A DNA stretch of 64,000 bases from DYMC01 sp035406705 (GTDB taxonomy: Bacteria > Verrucomicrobiota > Lentisphaeria > Victivallales > GWF2-50-93), in NCBI GenBank assembly GCA_964426675.1, contig CAYRRM010000009.1, forward strand, positions 1 through 64,000, in the 5' to 3' direction. Made by a program: the position numbers and the translations under genes. Positions 1 to 8,116 of this stretch are shown piece by piece. The notes under the pieces were generated by a model that was not told where the DNA came from, did no database searches, and saw nothing but the letters and a program-made list of their open reading frames with translations. Positions within the stretch are counted from its first letter, which is position 1; every line of letters starts with the position of its first letter.

Positions 1-42
1 AATCGGCTGGCGTGCCCTTTTAAATTCCCCCCAGAATACCAA

Positions 43-135
<93 letters not shown>

Positions 136-159
136 AATTTTTTAGAAAAATCAGGCTAT

Positions 160-187
160 AATCTATATGCGCAAGGTTCTTTTTCAA
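160..187 (-). promoter_or_regulatory. Candidate sigma-70 promoter of tRNA-Ser
   Basis: Reading the minus strand, a TTGAAA -35 (187-182) is followed after 16 bases by a TAGATT -10 (165-160). That places the start about 18 bases before the tRNA 5' end. The tRNA-Ala gene at 23567 has the same arrangement (TTGAAT, 16 bases, TAGATT), which supports both calls. It lies over the 3' end of the neighbouring dtxR-like gene. Confidence 0.5.
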
Positions 188-687
188 TTTTTTTTACTTT
201 TGGATAATAATATTTTTGTAAGATTTTCAATTTTTTCTCTGATATCTTCATTTATGATATGTTCGATTTCGCAGGCATAATATTCGGCGTCACTTTTCTT
301 GCAGGATAATATCTTATGGAAAAATGAAAATAGTGTTTTGTGTTTAGAGTTAAGTTCGGATGCCATTTTAAAGCCATTTTTTGTCAGGGAGATTTGTTTT
401 CTCGCTGTATAGAATATGAGATTTTCTTTTTCAAGTGATTTAGCTGCTCCTGTAACTGATGCCATTTTTATTTTGAGTTCATTTGCAATATCTTTTACAT
501 GGGCGTGGTTACCATCTCTTTGTTTTTGCAGTTTAAAGATGGTTTCTATGTATTTTTGTTTACTTAAGCTCAGCTGAGATAAACAGTTATTGGTTTTTAT
601 TTCTGATTTTTTCTTTTTCTTTTTCTGCTTTTTCTCTAACCGATTTAATTTCTGTGGCGAGTTTTGATTTAATTTCTTCGATTTCAT
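184..687 (-). CDS. DtxR/MntR-family metal-dependent transcriptional regulator
   Basis: Predicted metalloregulator of 167 aa. Residues about 45-105 form the DtxR-type winged helix (KYIETIFKL, VKDIANELKIKMASVTGAAKSLEKENL, then an ISLTKNG wing). Residues about 106-165 are the metal-binding/dimerisation domain with the C-x-x-E-H signature of DtxR-type iron sensors (C139, E142, H143) and H116. The position of the first-helix ligand (Met10 in DtxR, Asp8 in MntR) is Lys, so one ligand may be missing. There is no C-terminal SH3 domain, as in MntR. The N-terminal 40 residues are lysine-rich low complexity and overlap the upstream small gene by 101 bases, so the true start could be further in (no internal ATG fits). 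It is last in the aroF operon. Family call is firm; the metal is inferred. Confidence 0.75.
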   Translation of the reverse strand: MKSKKLNQNSPQKLNRLEKKQKKKKKKSEIKTNNCLSQLSLSKQKYIETIFKLQKQRDGNHAHVKDIANELKIKMASVTGAAKSLEKENLIFYTARKQISLTKNGFKMASELNSKHKTLFSFFHKILSCKKSDAEYYACEIEHIINEDIREKIENLTKILLSKSKKN

Positions 688-850
688 CTGGATTAAAAGT
701 ACTTTTTAATTTTGTTTCTGCAGTTAGCTCCAGTTCAGCTATTTTTGCTTTTGCTTTTGCCTCAATTTCTGCTATTAATTTTTTCTGTTCTTCAGAGATT
801 TTTTTTAATCCTCCAAGTCTTTCCATTGCAAGTTCGAATGAACTTTTCAT
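587..850 (-). CDS. Small coiled-coil protein (FELAMERLGG type), function unknown
   Basis: An 87-aa, highly charged protein beginning MKSSFELAMERLGG and continuing as one long predicted helix rich in K/E/A (EAKAKAKIAELELTAETKL, then EIEEIKSKLATEIKSVREKAEKEKEKI). Short proteins of this pattern occur as uncharacterised conserved genes in some PVC-related genomes; that is recollection, not a search. The start codon overlaps the end of the Nudix gene by 4 bases (847-850), indicating translational coupling. Its 3' end overlaps the dtxR-like ORF by 101 bases in another frame. No catalytic motif is visible; a structural or adaptor role is only a guess. Confidence 0.7.
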   Translation of the reverse strand: MKSSFELAMERLGGLKKISEEQKKLIAEIEAKAKAKIAELELTAETKLKSTFNPDEIEEIKSKLATEIKSVREKAEKEKEKIRNKNQ

Positions 851-1404
851 AGAACTAACTCCTTTTTTTTGAGAAAATACAGTTGAATTGCATTAAGAAC
901 GATTGAGTGGCGAATTTCCCCATTTAGAATCATAGAATTTAATTTATCTTCATGAATCAGTAATGTTTCAATATCTTCACAATCTTCAAGGTTTGTTTCT
1001 GATGATTTTTTTGCATTGAGAACTAATATTGTGTGGCATTGGTTGTTCTGGAGAGCTGGATTTGGATAGACTGAACCGATTAAAAAAGCTTTTTCACCGG
1101 AAAATCCTGTTTCTTCTTTGAGTTCTCTTAATCCAGCTTCGATGGGATTTTTATCAATGTTATCCATTAATCCCCCCGGTATTTCGAGTTCAATTCTTTT
1201 ATTCCCGTGTCGGAATTGTCTTATCATTACGATTTCTTTTTCTGGAGTTACTGCGATAACATTGACCCAATCGGAGAAATTGAATATGAGGAAACTTCCT
1301 TCTTTATGATTTCTTGGAGAGATAGACTTTTCTTCAAATACAGAGAATAATCGTGTTTTGAGGAGAAGTTTTGAGTTTATTATTTTCCATTCTGAAATTT
1401 TCAT
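847..1404 (-). CDS. Nudix hydrolase, ADP-ribose pyrophosphatase-like
   Basis: A 185-aa Nudix-fold protein. The Nudix box lies at about 77-101 (GGLMDNIDKN...RELKEETGF), keeping the REL-EE-G catalytic core that binds Mg. Before the REL there is a one-residue insertion, and the usual first Glu is Lys/Asp. The upstream RQFRHG and ELEIPGG segments and the downstream VYPNPALQNNQ are typical of the ADP-ribose/nucleoside-diphosphate-sugar pyrophosphatase subfamily (NudF-like), which cleaves ADP-ribose to AMP and ribose 5-phosphate. It overlaps aroF and the next gene by 4 bases each, so it is co-translated with them. Substrate is inferred from family resemblance. Confidence 0.85.
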   Translation of the reverse strand: MKISEWKIINSKLLLKTRLFSVFEEKSISPRNHKEGSFLIFNFSDWVNVIAVTPEKEIVMIRQFRHGNKRIELEIPGGLMDNIDKNPIEAGLRELKEETGFSGEKAFLIGSVYPNPALQNNQCHTILVLNAKKSSETNLEDCEDIETLLIHEDKLNSMILNGEIRHSIVLNAIQLYFLKKKELVL

Positions 1405-2444
1405 TTTTTCTCAAAGTCAAAATGAGGTTTTGGAATTTTTAGCATCAATTCAATTAATGGATTTAATCCTTCTATAAAATCTTTGAATTTGCCTGATGGA
1501 ATCTGTTGAGATGCATCACTAAGGGCCTCTACCGGGTTTGGATGCGTTTCAACTATTATACCATCAGCTCCACAAGCAATTGCTGCCCTGGCCAGAGGCA
1601 AGACAAGATCAGCCTTTCCCGCTGCGTGGCTCGGGTCTACAACCACCGGCAGGTGGCTTTCTCTTTTTGCTACTACCACAGCACCTAAATCAAGGGTATT
1701 TCGGGTGGCAGTTTCAAATGTCCTTATTCCCCTTTCACACAATATTACACTTGGGCATCCATTCACAAGGAGGTATTCGGCTGAAGAAAGCCATTCTTCC
1801 ACTGTAGTGGCAGGTCCTCTCTTTAATAAAACAGTTTTTTTGACTTCTGCAACCTTTTCAAGGAGATGGTAATTCTGACAGTTTCTTGCTCCGATTTGAA
1901 AGCATTCTGCTACAGAAGCCACTTTATCAATATGTGTAACACCTACGACTTCTGTTACTACTGCCATTCCTGTTTCTTTTTTTACTTGTTTTAATATCTC
2001 AACGCCTTCTTCTCCAAGTCCTTGAAAGTCATAAGGACTTGTTCTGGGCTTATATGCTCCGCCTCTCAGAATTTTTACCCCACACGCCGAGATATCTTGT
2101 GCAGCTTTACGTAATTGTTCTAAACTTTCAACACCGCATGGCCCTGCTATTATCTGGAAATTTCCTGCTCCAAGTTTATTATTGCCAATCATAGCAAAAC
2201 TATCATTAGGGTTATATTCTCTACTTGCAAGTTTATATCTTTTTTGAATTGGGATAACATCTTCAATAAAACTAAATGATTTGAGGAGTTCAAGTGATTT
2301 ATGCATTTGTTCATCACCGACTGCTCCAATTACTGTATTTTCTACCCCACGGATTACTCGTGGTTCATAGCCAAGTTTTGTAATAATTTCAGAAATCTCA
2401 TTAATTTTTTCTTCAGGAGTGTGTGGTTTAAAAACTATTATCAT
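1401..2444 (-). CDS. aroF: 3-deoxy-7-phosphoheptulonate (DAHP) synthase, type I-beta
   Basis: Catalyses condensation of phosphoenolpyruvate and erythrose 4-phosphate, the first step of the shikimate pathway. The 347-aa protein has an N-terminal ferredoxin-like regulatory domain (about 1-70, MIIVFKPHTPEEKI...) as in the Thermotoga-type enzymes that are feedback-inhibited by Tyr/Phe. The KDO8P/DAHP synthase barrel follows: IIAGPCGVES, LRGGAYKPRTSPYDFQG, QIGARNCQN, VLLKRGP, and the metal-binding PVVVDPSHAAGK. It is first in a four-gene minus-strand operon (Nudix, small coiled-coil protein, DtxR-like regulator). It is divergent from the Ppx gene with about 100 AT-rich bases between. aroA is also in this window at 36675. 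Confidence 0.96.
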   Translation of the reverse strand: MIIVFKPHTPEEKINEISEIITKLGYEPRVIRGVENTVIGAVGDEQMHKSLELLKSFSFIEDVIPIQKRYKLASREYNPNDSFAMIGNNKLGAGNFQIIAGPCGVESLEQLRKAAQDISACGVKILRGGAYKPRTSPYDFQGLGEEGVEILKQVKKETGMAVVTEVVGVTHIDKVASVAECFQIGARNCQNYHLLEKVAEVKKTVLLKRGPATTVEEWLSSAEYLLVNGCPSVILCERGIRTFETATRNTLDLGAVVVAKRESHLPVVVDPSHAAGKADLVLPLARAAIACGADGIIVETHPNPVEALSDASQQIPSGKFKDFIEGLNPLIELMLKIPKPHFDFEKK

Positions 2445-2542
2445 AATTATATTTTCTCCAAAATTTAAAATTACTGTTTTATTTTTACAAAAAATATAGT
2501 ATTATACTAACTACTTGAAATTACAAACATAAAAACCATAAA

Positions 2543-3490
2543 ATGTCAGATAATAAAACAATAGCTGTAATAGATATTGGCAGCAATTCTATAGTATTAC
2601 TTATTGCGCGTTGTTATAGAGATGGAAAAATTGAACCGCTTCATGAAGTTTTTGCCATAACAAAATTAGGTGAGGAAGTCAGTAAATCTGGAATGCTCGA
2701 CCAACAGGCTATGTATAATACCATCAATGCAGCAAAGGAAATGAAAAATATAGCTGAAGCTGAAGGTTGTAATGATATAATAGCAGTAGCAACTCATGCT
2801 GTTCGTGTGGCAAAGAATCGTAGTGAATTTCTTGTAAAATTTAATCAGGAATTAAATATTTTTCCACAGGTTATCAGTACAAAAGAAGAGGCTAAATTTA
2901 CTTATCTGGGAGCAACATGTGATATTGAGCCGGATAAAGATGTTTTGACAATAGACATAGGCGGAGGAAGTACCGAAATAGCTTTTGGCACCAGGGATAT
3001 TATGGTTGAAGCATTTAGTTTACCTTTTGGTTGTGTATCTATTTGCACAAAGTTTAATATTCAAAAGAGACTTTGGCTTTTAAGTGACAGAACAAAAGCT
3101 CAGGACTTTGTGAGAAAATCACTTTTCAGCATAGTTGATTCGATTTACTTTTGGTTAAAAAATAAAAATCCATTGGTAGTGGTCTCAGGAGGGAGTGCAA
3201 CAACTTACTCATCAATATTGTTGGGATCTGATTTATTTGATAGATCTCAGATACATCTTAGAAAAAGTTCAAGAAAAGAACTTGCCGCTATAAATAGAAA
3301 AATATCCCAACTATCAGTTGAGGAAAGAATTAAAATACCTGGTATGGAGAAAGATAGAGCCGAATTTTTACCTGGAGGTTTATTGATTCTACATGAGATA
3401 CTTACATTTTTTAAATTTAATGAATTTATTATAAGCGCAAATGGTATCAGGTTTGGTATTGCTCGCGATTATATAATCAGAAGATTTTAA
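2543..3490 (+). CDS. Ppx/GppA-family phosphatase (exopolyphosphatase-like)
   Basis: A 315-aa member of the ASKHA superfamily, matching the size of single-domain Ppx/GppA proteins without the C-terminal HD domain. Phosphate-binding loop 1 is AVIDIGSNSIVLLIA. The second motif is VISTKEEAKFTYLGA, followed by DIGGGSTEIAFG, the catalytic-Glu/phosphate-loop region and VVSGGSATTYSSIL. The family hydrolyses inorganic polyphosphate and/or pppGpp; which applies here cannot be read from sequence. It stands alone on the plus strand, divergent from aroF and about 165 bases before tpx. Confidence 0.88.
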   Translation: MSDNKTIAVIDIGSNSIVLLIARCYRDGKIEPLHEVFAITKLGEEVSKSGMLDQQAMYNTINAAKEMKNIAEAEGCNDIIAVATHAVRVAKNRSEFLVKFNQELNIFPQVISTKEEAKFTYLGATCDIEPDKDVLTIDIGGGSTEIAFGTRDIMVEAFSLPFGCVSICTKFNIQKRLWLLSDRTKAQDFVRKSLFSIVDSIYFWLKNKNPLVVVSGGSATTYSSILLGSDLFDRSQIHLRKSSRKELAAINRKISQLSVEERIKIPGMEKDRAEFLPGGLLILHEILTFFKFNEFIISANGIRFGIARDYIIRRF

Positions 3491-3655
3491 CATTATCCGG
3501 TATTTCCCATTTTTTTACTCTAATCAGCTCTTTAAAAATTTGAAAAAAAAATGTTTCAATAGTAAATTTATCAAATTAAAGCATGATTGTGCAAAAGTAT
3601 CGTTATTTTTTACTTCATTATGACTGTTACTAAAATAAAAAAATCAAGGAGTATT

Positions 3656-4159
3656 ATGGAAAGAAAAAATCGTGTAAAGATGAAGGGGACTCCTCTGACA
3701 CTATTAGGACCAGAACTGAAAATTGGTGATATAGCCCCTGATTTTAAAGTTATTGATATTACGCTTCAAAAAGTCTCTCTTAAGGAATTTAAAGGTAAAA
3801 AAATTTTTATTAATGTTGTGCCAAGTATTGATACAGGAGTATGTTCTATTCAAACTAAACGTTTTAGTGAGGAGGCATCAAAAATCAAGGACGTAACTTT
3901 CCTCACAATCAGCACAGATCTACCTTTTGCTCAGAAACGTTTCTGTGAGACTGAAAAAATAGAAGGAATGAAAATGCTTTGTGATTCTGTGTGGCATGAT
4001 TTTGGAATGAAATATGGTGTGTTGATTAAAGATATAGGACTCCTTGCGAGATCTATTTTTATTATTGATTCGGATGGAAAAATTTCGTATATCCAAATTG
4101 TTGATGAACTTACAAATCATCCTGATTATGAAGCTGTTTTAAGAGAATTAAAAAAATAA
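3656..4159 (+). CDS. tpx: Thiol peroxidase (Tpx), atypical 2-Cys peroxiredoxin
   Basis: Reduces hydrogen and alkyl peroxides using thioredoxin. From the chosen ATG the protein is 167 aa, starting MERKNRVKMKGTPLTLLGPELKIGD, which matches normal Tpx length and N-terminus. An AAGGAG ribosome-binding site at 3646-3651 precedes this ATG; a longer reading frame from 3587 has no such support. The peroxidatic Cys lies in VPSIDTGVCSIQT and the resolving Cys in QKRFCETEKI, the Tpx signature. dapB follows after 16 bases, so these are probably co-transcribed. Confidence 0.93.
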   Translation: MERKNRVKMKGTPLTLLGPELKIGDIAPDFKVIDITLQKVSLKEFKGKKIFINVVPSIDTGVCSIQTKRFSEEASKIKDVTFLTISTDLPFAQKRFCETEKIEGMKMLCDSVWHDFGMKYGVLIKDIGLLARSIFIIDSDGKISYIQIVDELTNHPDYEAVLRELKK

Positions 4160-4175
4160 AACCTTTATATAAATT

Positions 4176-4988
4176 ATGATAAAAGTTTGTATTATTGGTG
4201 CAGGCGGGAGAATGGGAAAAAGACTCGTTAATCTGATACTTGATTCAGAGGATTTTTCTCTTATTGGCGCAACGGAAATCCCCGGTTCAGGACTTATCGG
4301 ACAGGATGCTGGGCTTGTTGCTGGTACAAAGGCTGCAGGTATAAAAATTAGCGATTCAATAGAAAAATCACTGAATAATGCAGATGTTATGATTGATTTT
4401 AGTACCAGTAATGTTGTGGAAAATGCGAAAATCGCAAATTCTCTTGGGGTAGCTGCTGTAATTGGAACTACGGGACTTGATGAAAGGGCAAAGTCTGATC
4501 TTGAGAAAATCGCAAAAGACGGTGGGAAAATTGTGTATGCGACAAATATGAGTGTTGGTATAAATGTTCTTCTCAATATATGTAAGGAGCTTGCACATTT
4601 ACTTTCAGAAGACTATGATATTGAAGTAGTTGAGATGCATCATCGTAATAAAAAAGATGCCCCGAGTGGTACAGCCCTTTCACTTGCTGAAGCTCTATGT
4701 GAAGGAAGTGCTATATCAATGGAAAATTGTATCTTTGGTAGAAAGGGGTTAACTGGCATCAGACCTAAAAAAGAAATAGGTATTCATGCACTTAGAGGAG
4801 GAGATGTTGTGGGTGATCATACAGTTATTTTTGCGACAGATGGCGAGAGAATAGAACTTACTCACAGGGCTTCAAATCGCGATGCATTTGCGAAAGGGGC
4901 TCTCAGGGCTGCGCGTTTTATTAAAAACGCAAAACCAGGTTTTTATAATATGCAAGATGTTTTGGGATTAAAAAAATTATATAAGTGA
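4176..4988 (+). CDS. dapB: 4-hydroxy-tetrahydrodipicolinate reductase
   Basis: NAD(P)H-dependent reductase of the diaminopimelate/lysine pathway, supplying meso-DAP for peptidoglycan. The 270-aa protein has the Rossmann motif IIGAGGRMGKRL at the N-terminus, TTGLDE, and the DapB signature EVVEMHHRNKKDAPSGTAL, then DVVGDHTVIFA and THRASNRDAFAKGAL. Length and motifs are normal. A TGCGAAAATCGCA palindrome copy lies inside the gene (4424-4436). It sits 7 bases before glgC. Confidence 0.96.
   Translation: MIKVCIIGAGGRMGKRLVNLILDSEDFSLIGATEIPGSGLIGQDAGLVAGTKAAGIKISDSIEKSLNNADVMIDFSTSNVVENAKIANSLGVAAVIGTTGLDERAKSDLEKIAKDGGKIVYATNMSVGINVLLNICKELAHLLSEDYDIEVVEMHHRNKKDAPSGTALSLAEALCEGSAISMENCIFGRKGLTGIRPKKEIGIHALRGGDVVGDHTVIFATDGERIELTHRASNRDAFAKGALRAARFIKNAKPGFYNMQDVLGLKKLYK
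4424..4436. repeat. TGCGA-N3-TCGCA palindrome, copy 1
   Basis: TGCGAAAATCGCA inside dapB, with the gcg codon phase giving A-K-I-A. Confidence 0.8.
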
Positions 4989-4995
4989 GGGAAAA

Positions 4996-6285
4996 ATGAA
5001 TAATGTATCGGTACTTGGAATGGTATTAGCCGGAGGGGAGGGGAAAAGATTATATCCTCTAACTGTTGAGAGAGCAAAACCTGCTGTTCCATTCGGAGGA
5101 AAATTCAGAATTATTGATTTTGTGCTCTCAAATTTCATCAATAGCAGAATATATAGCATTTTTGTATTGACACAATTTCGTTCTCAGAGTCTGATGGAAC
5201 ACATCATAAACGGATGGAATATATCAGGAACTCACGGAAAAGGTAGATTTATTATTCCTGTTCCTGCTCAGATGCGAACGGAAGATAAAAGATGGTATAT
5301 CGGAACCGCCGATGCAATTTTTCAGTGCATGCACCTTATTGAAGACTTTGCTCCTGATTTAGTTGCGATATTCGGAGGTGATCACATCTACAAAATGGAT
5401 ATAAGTCAAATGATTGATTTCCATATTAAAAATGGTGCAATTTGCTCTGTATCAGCTATTCCTGTTCCTATCGAAGATGCGAAACAATTTGGTGTAATTC
5501 AAGTTGATAAAAATTGGCGTATTGTAGGATTCGAGGAGAAACCCACAAATCCAAAAGCTATACCGGACGATTCCTCTAAAGCTCTAGTTTCTATGGGAAA
5601 TTATATTTTCAATGCTACTGACCTTGTAAAAATCCTGAAAGCTGATGCAGAAAATAATAGTAGTTCTCATGATTTTGGTAAGGATATTCTACCTTCACTG
5701 GTTGATACAAAACGTTTGTTCGCATATAACTTCTATACAAATGAAATCCCAGGAAGAAAAGGGGCCAGACATTACTGGCGTGATGTTGGAACTCTTGAAT
5801 CTTATTTTTATGCAAACATGGATCTCAGAATGCCTGAACCAGAGCTTGACCTGTACAATATGAAATGGCCTATCTATAACTATCACTTTAGTCTTCCTCC
5901 AGCAAAATTTGTTCATAATGAGGAAATAAGTCCTACAGGTTTGCCTCGTATAGGTAAGGCAATAGATTCATTGGTCTGCGATGGTTGCATAGTTTCAGGA
6001 AGCACTGTTACTAACTCTGTTTTATTCAATTCTGTTCATATTCATAGTTATGCAACTGTTCACAACAGCATCCTCTTGAACGAGGTGGAAATTGGCGAAC
6101 ATTGCAGGATTAGAAATGCTATCATAGATAAACATGTTTATTTACCTGAAGGTACAAGTGTGGGATATAACAGACAGGAAGATGAAAGGAGATTTTTCGT
6201 GACGGATTTTAGTCATAAAAGGAAAAATGAATGGCTTACTGTAATTCCAAAACAACGCAGTGTAGAAAAGTTACCAACATTTTGA
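4996..6285 (+). CDS. glgC: Glucose-1-phosphate adenylyltransferase (ADP-glucose pyrophosphorylase)
   Basis: Makes ADP-glucose from ATP and glucose 1-phosphate for glycogen synthesis. The 429-aa protein has the nucleotide-binding start VLAGGEGKRLYPLTVERAKPA, the GTADAIFQ and FGGDHIYKMD segments, and the sugar-phosphate site VGFEEKP. A C-terminal left-handed beta-helix contributes to allostery (GCIVSGSTVTNSVLF, RNAIIDKHVYLPEG). A GAGGG ribosome-binding site precedes the ATG. It is the only glycogen gene in the window; glgA/glgB are not adjacent. Its TGA stop overlaps the proposed TTG start of thiD. Confidence 0.95.
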   Translation: MNNVSVLGMVLAGGEGKRLYPLTVERAKPAVPFGGKFRIIDFVLSNFINSRIYSIFVLTQFRSQSLMEHIINGWNISGTHGKGRFIIPVPAQMRTEDKRWYIGTADAIFQCMHLIEDFAPDLVAIFGGDHIYKMDISQMIDFHIKNGAICSVSAIPVPIEDAKQFGVIQVDKNWRIVGFEEKPTNPKAIPDDSSKALVSMGNYIFNATDLVKILKADAENNSSSHDFGKDILPSLVDTKRLFAYNFYTNEIPGRKGARHYWRDVGTLESYFYANMDLRMPEPELDLYNMKWPIYNYHFSLPPAKFVHNEEISPTGLPRIGKAIDSLVCDGCIVSGSTVTNSVLFNSVHIHSYATVHNSILLNEVEIGEHCRIRNAIIDKHVYLPEGTSVGYNRQEDERRFFVTDFSHKRKNEWLTVIPKQRSVEKLPTF

Positions 6286-7118
6286 AAGGTAAGATTTTTC
6301 CTGTTGTTATGACAATCGCTGGCAGCGATAGTGGTGGTGGTGCAGGTATTCAGGCAGATTTGCGAACGTTCGCCTATCTTGGCACTTATGGAACTTCTGT
6401 AATTACTTCAATTACCGCTCAAAATCCATGTGAGGTAAAAGCCATTTATCCACTACCAGTAAAAATTGTCCTTTCGCAACTTGAAACTATCTTCTCTAAA
6501 ATTTCTGTAAAATCCATAAAAACGGGAATGCTCTTTGATTCTTCAATAATAAAAGCTGTAGCTAAATTCCTTGAAAAACAAAAAAACGTAAAAATTGTAA
6601 TAGATCCGGTTATGGTATCAACAAGTGGCTCTTTACTCCTGAAAAAAACTGCATTAAACGCACTGAAGGAGTATTTACTACCATTAGCAAAATTCATTAC
6701 ACCAAATATTGAAGAGGCTCAATTTATTATAGAAAAAAAAATAAAAAATCTCGATGAAGCATGTTTAGCAGCAGGAGAAATTGAAGCCAAATGGGGAGTT
6801 TCGTGTGTTATAAAAGGAGGTCATAAAACTTACTTGAAAGGAAAAAGAATAGATGTGGTTTGCAGAGAACAAAAATATTATTATATTACAGGGCCGAGTA
6901 TAAAATGCAGTAATTATGTAACCCATGGCACAGGTTGTACGTTCAGTGCAGCTCTTGCTGCCAATATAGCAAAAGGCATGGATGAATTAGATTCTCTATA
7001 TTCAGCCCGTCTTTTTGTTCATAATTCATTGCTTAATGCTGTGAGAATCGGAAAAAAAATAAATGCGATGTTTCCATTGCAAAAAGATAATGGAGATATA
7101 AAAATTTGCATGATTTGA
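6282..7118 (+). CDS. thiD: Hydroxymethylpyrimidine/phosphomethylpyrimidine kinase
   Basis: Phosphorylates HMP and HMP-P in thiamine synthesis. It belongs to the ribokinase fold: TIAGSDSGGGAGIQADL near the N-terminus, DPVMVSTSGSLLL, TPNIEEA, VIKGGH, and the anion-hole/catalytic motif HGTGCTFSAALAA. The start is uncertain. I place it at TTG 6282, which overlaps the glgC stop (TTGA) and gives a normal 9-residue lead-in; ATG 6309 is the alternative. No other thi gene is adjacent, although the YjbQ protein at 59040 belongs to a family with reported thiamine-phosphate synthase activity. Confidence 0.9.
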   Translation: MKGKIFPVVMTIAGSDSGGGAGIQADLRTFAYLGTYGTSVITSITAQNPCEVKAIYPLPVKIVLSQLETIFSKISVKSIKTGMLFDSSIIKAVAKFLEKQKNVKIVIDPVMVSTSGSLLLKKTALNALKEYLLPLAKFITPNIEEAQFIIEKKIKNLDEACLAAGEIEAKWGVSCVIKGGHKTYLKGKRIDVVCREQKYYYITGPSIKCSNYVTHGTGCTFSAALAANIAKGMDELDSLYSARLFVHNSLLNAVRIGKKINAMFPLQKDNGDIKICMI

Positions 7119-8113
7119 AAAAAAAAATATTACCATCAGCGAAGAATAACTTCAACTCACTGATTTATTCTCTCTTATTACTTCTATCATTCGTGAATTA
7201 TATTTATTCAGATGATAACGTTGACTATATAAGGTATAAAAATCTAAATGGAGTAAAGTATGTTTATCTCTCTGATCTCGCAAAATACTATGGGATGAGT
7301 TTAAGAACAAAAAATGATGGTTGCGAAATTCGCAAGGGCAACACATACTTCTCTTTTACCTTTGAAAAAAGAGCTGGAAATTTTAGTGGAATAGGAATTA
7401 ATTATCTTTATCCTCCTGTTCATATTTCAGGTCAGTCCTTAGTAAGTGAATTGGATTACCGCAGAATAATAATTCCACTTCTAACCCCTGCTTATGGGAT
7501 TACTCCAAAGAGAATAAAAAATATTGTAATAGATCCTGGCCATGGAGGCAAGGACAATGGTGCACAAACATTATATAAAGAAAAGGATATAAATCTCTCA
7601 ATATCATTAAAATTGCAGAATGAACTCACAAAACGAGGGTATAAAGTGTTTTTGACTCGTAGTAACGATAGAGGACTTGAGCTCGAAGACAGAACGGCGT
7701 TTGCTAAAAAAGTAAATGCGGATATTTTCATCTCTATCCACTGTAATGCCACATCAAACAGATATATAAGAGGTATTGAAACGTTTTGCCTTACGCCAGA
7801 AGGAGCCCCCTCCACTTCAGATAAAAAACCATCTTCTACCTTTCTTAAAGGAAACTCATTCAACAATCAAAATATTTTTTTGGCGTATCTTGTCCAGCGT
7901 TTTCTGATAGGAAATACGGCCACAATTGATCGTGGAATAAAACATGCGCGCTTTGTAGTGCTAAAAACAGCTCCTTGCCCGGCTGTGCTTGTCGAATGTG
8001 GTTTTCTTACAAATAACTGGGAAATGAAAAACCTTGCATGGACTAAATATCAACAGGCTATTGCAGAATCTATCGCACAGGCTGTAACATATTACTCTAA
8101 CACAATAAAATAA
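7106..8113 (+). CDS. N-acetylmuramoyl-L-alanine amidase (Amidase_3/AmiC type), exported
   Basis: Zinc peptidoglycan amidase that cleaves the bond between MurNAc and the stem peptide. Residues about 18-35 are a hydrophobic signal/anchor (LIYSLLLLLSFVNYIYS). A region of about 100 residues resembling a substrate-binding stalk domain follows. The catalytic domain then carries VIDPGHGGKDNGAQ, the zinc Glu in KEKDINL, FISIHCNAT, and the catalytic Glu in VLVECGFLTN. The start is TTG 7106, supported by GGAG at 7092-7095 with 10-base spacing; it overlaps the end of thiD by 13 bases. Likely role is daughter-cell separation or wall turnover. Confidence 0.9.
   Translation: MHDLKKKILPSAKNNFNSLIYSLLLLLSFVNYIYSDDNVDYIRYKNLNGVKYVYLSDLAKYYGMSLRTKNDGCEIRKGNTYFSFTFEKRAGNFSGIGINYLYPPVHISGQSLVSELDYRRIIIPLLTPAYGITPKRIKNIVIDPGHGGKDNGAQTLYKEKDINLSISLKLQNELTKRGYKVFLTRSNDRGLELEDRTAFAKKVNADIFISIHCNATSNRYIRGIETFCLTPEGAPSTSDKKPSSTFLKGNSFNNQNIFLAYLVQRFLIGNTATIDRGIKHARFVVLKTAPCPAVLVECGFLTNNWEMKNLAWTKYQQAIAESIAQAVTYYSNTIK
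7321..7335. repeat. TTGCGAAATTCGCAA palindrome, copy 2
   Basis: A perfect 15-bp odd palindrome inside the amidase gene, read as C-E-I-R-K, a different codon phase from copy 1. Confidence 0.85.
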
Positions 8114-8116
8114 AAG

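Noticed and set aside
587..850. Programmed frameshift fusing the small coiled-coil protein to the DtxR-like regulator
   Set aside because: There is an A-rich run but no classic slippery site with a downstream structure, and both products make sense as separate proteins; kept only as an overlap finding.
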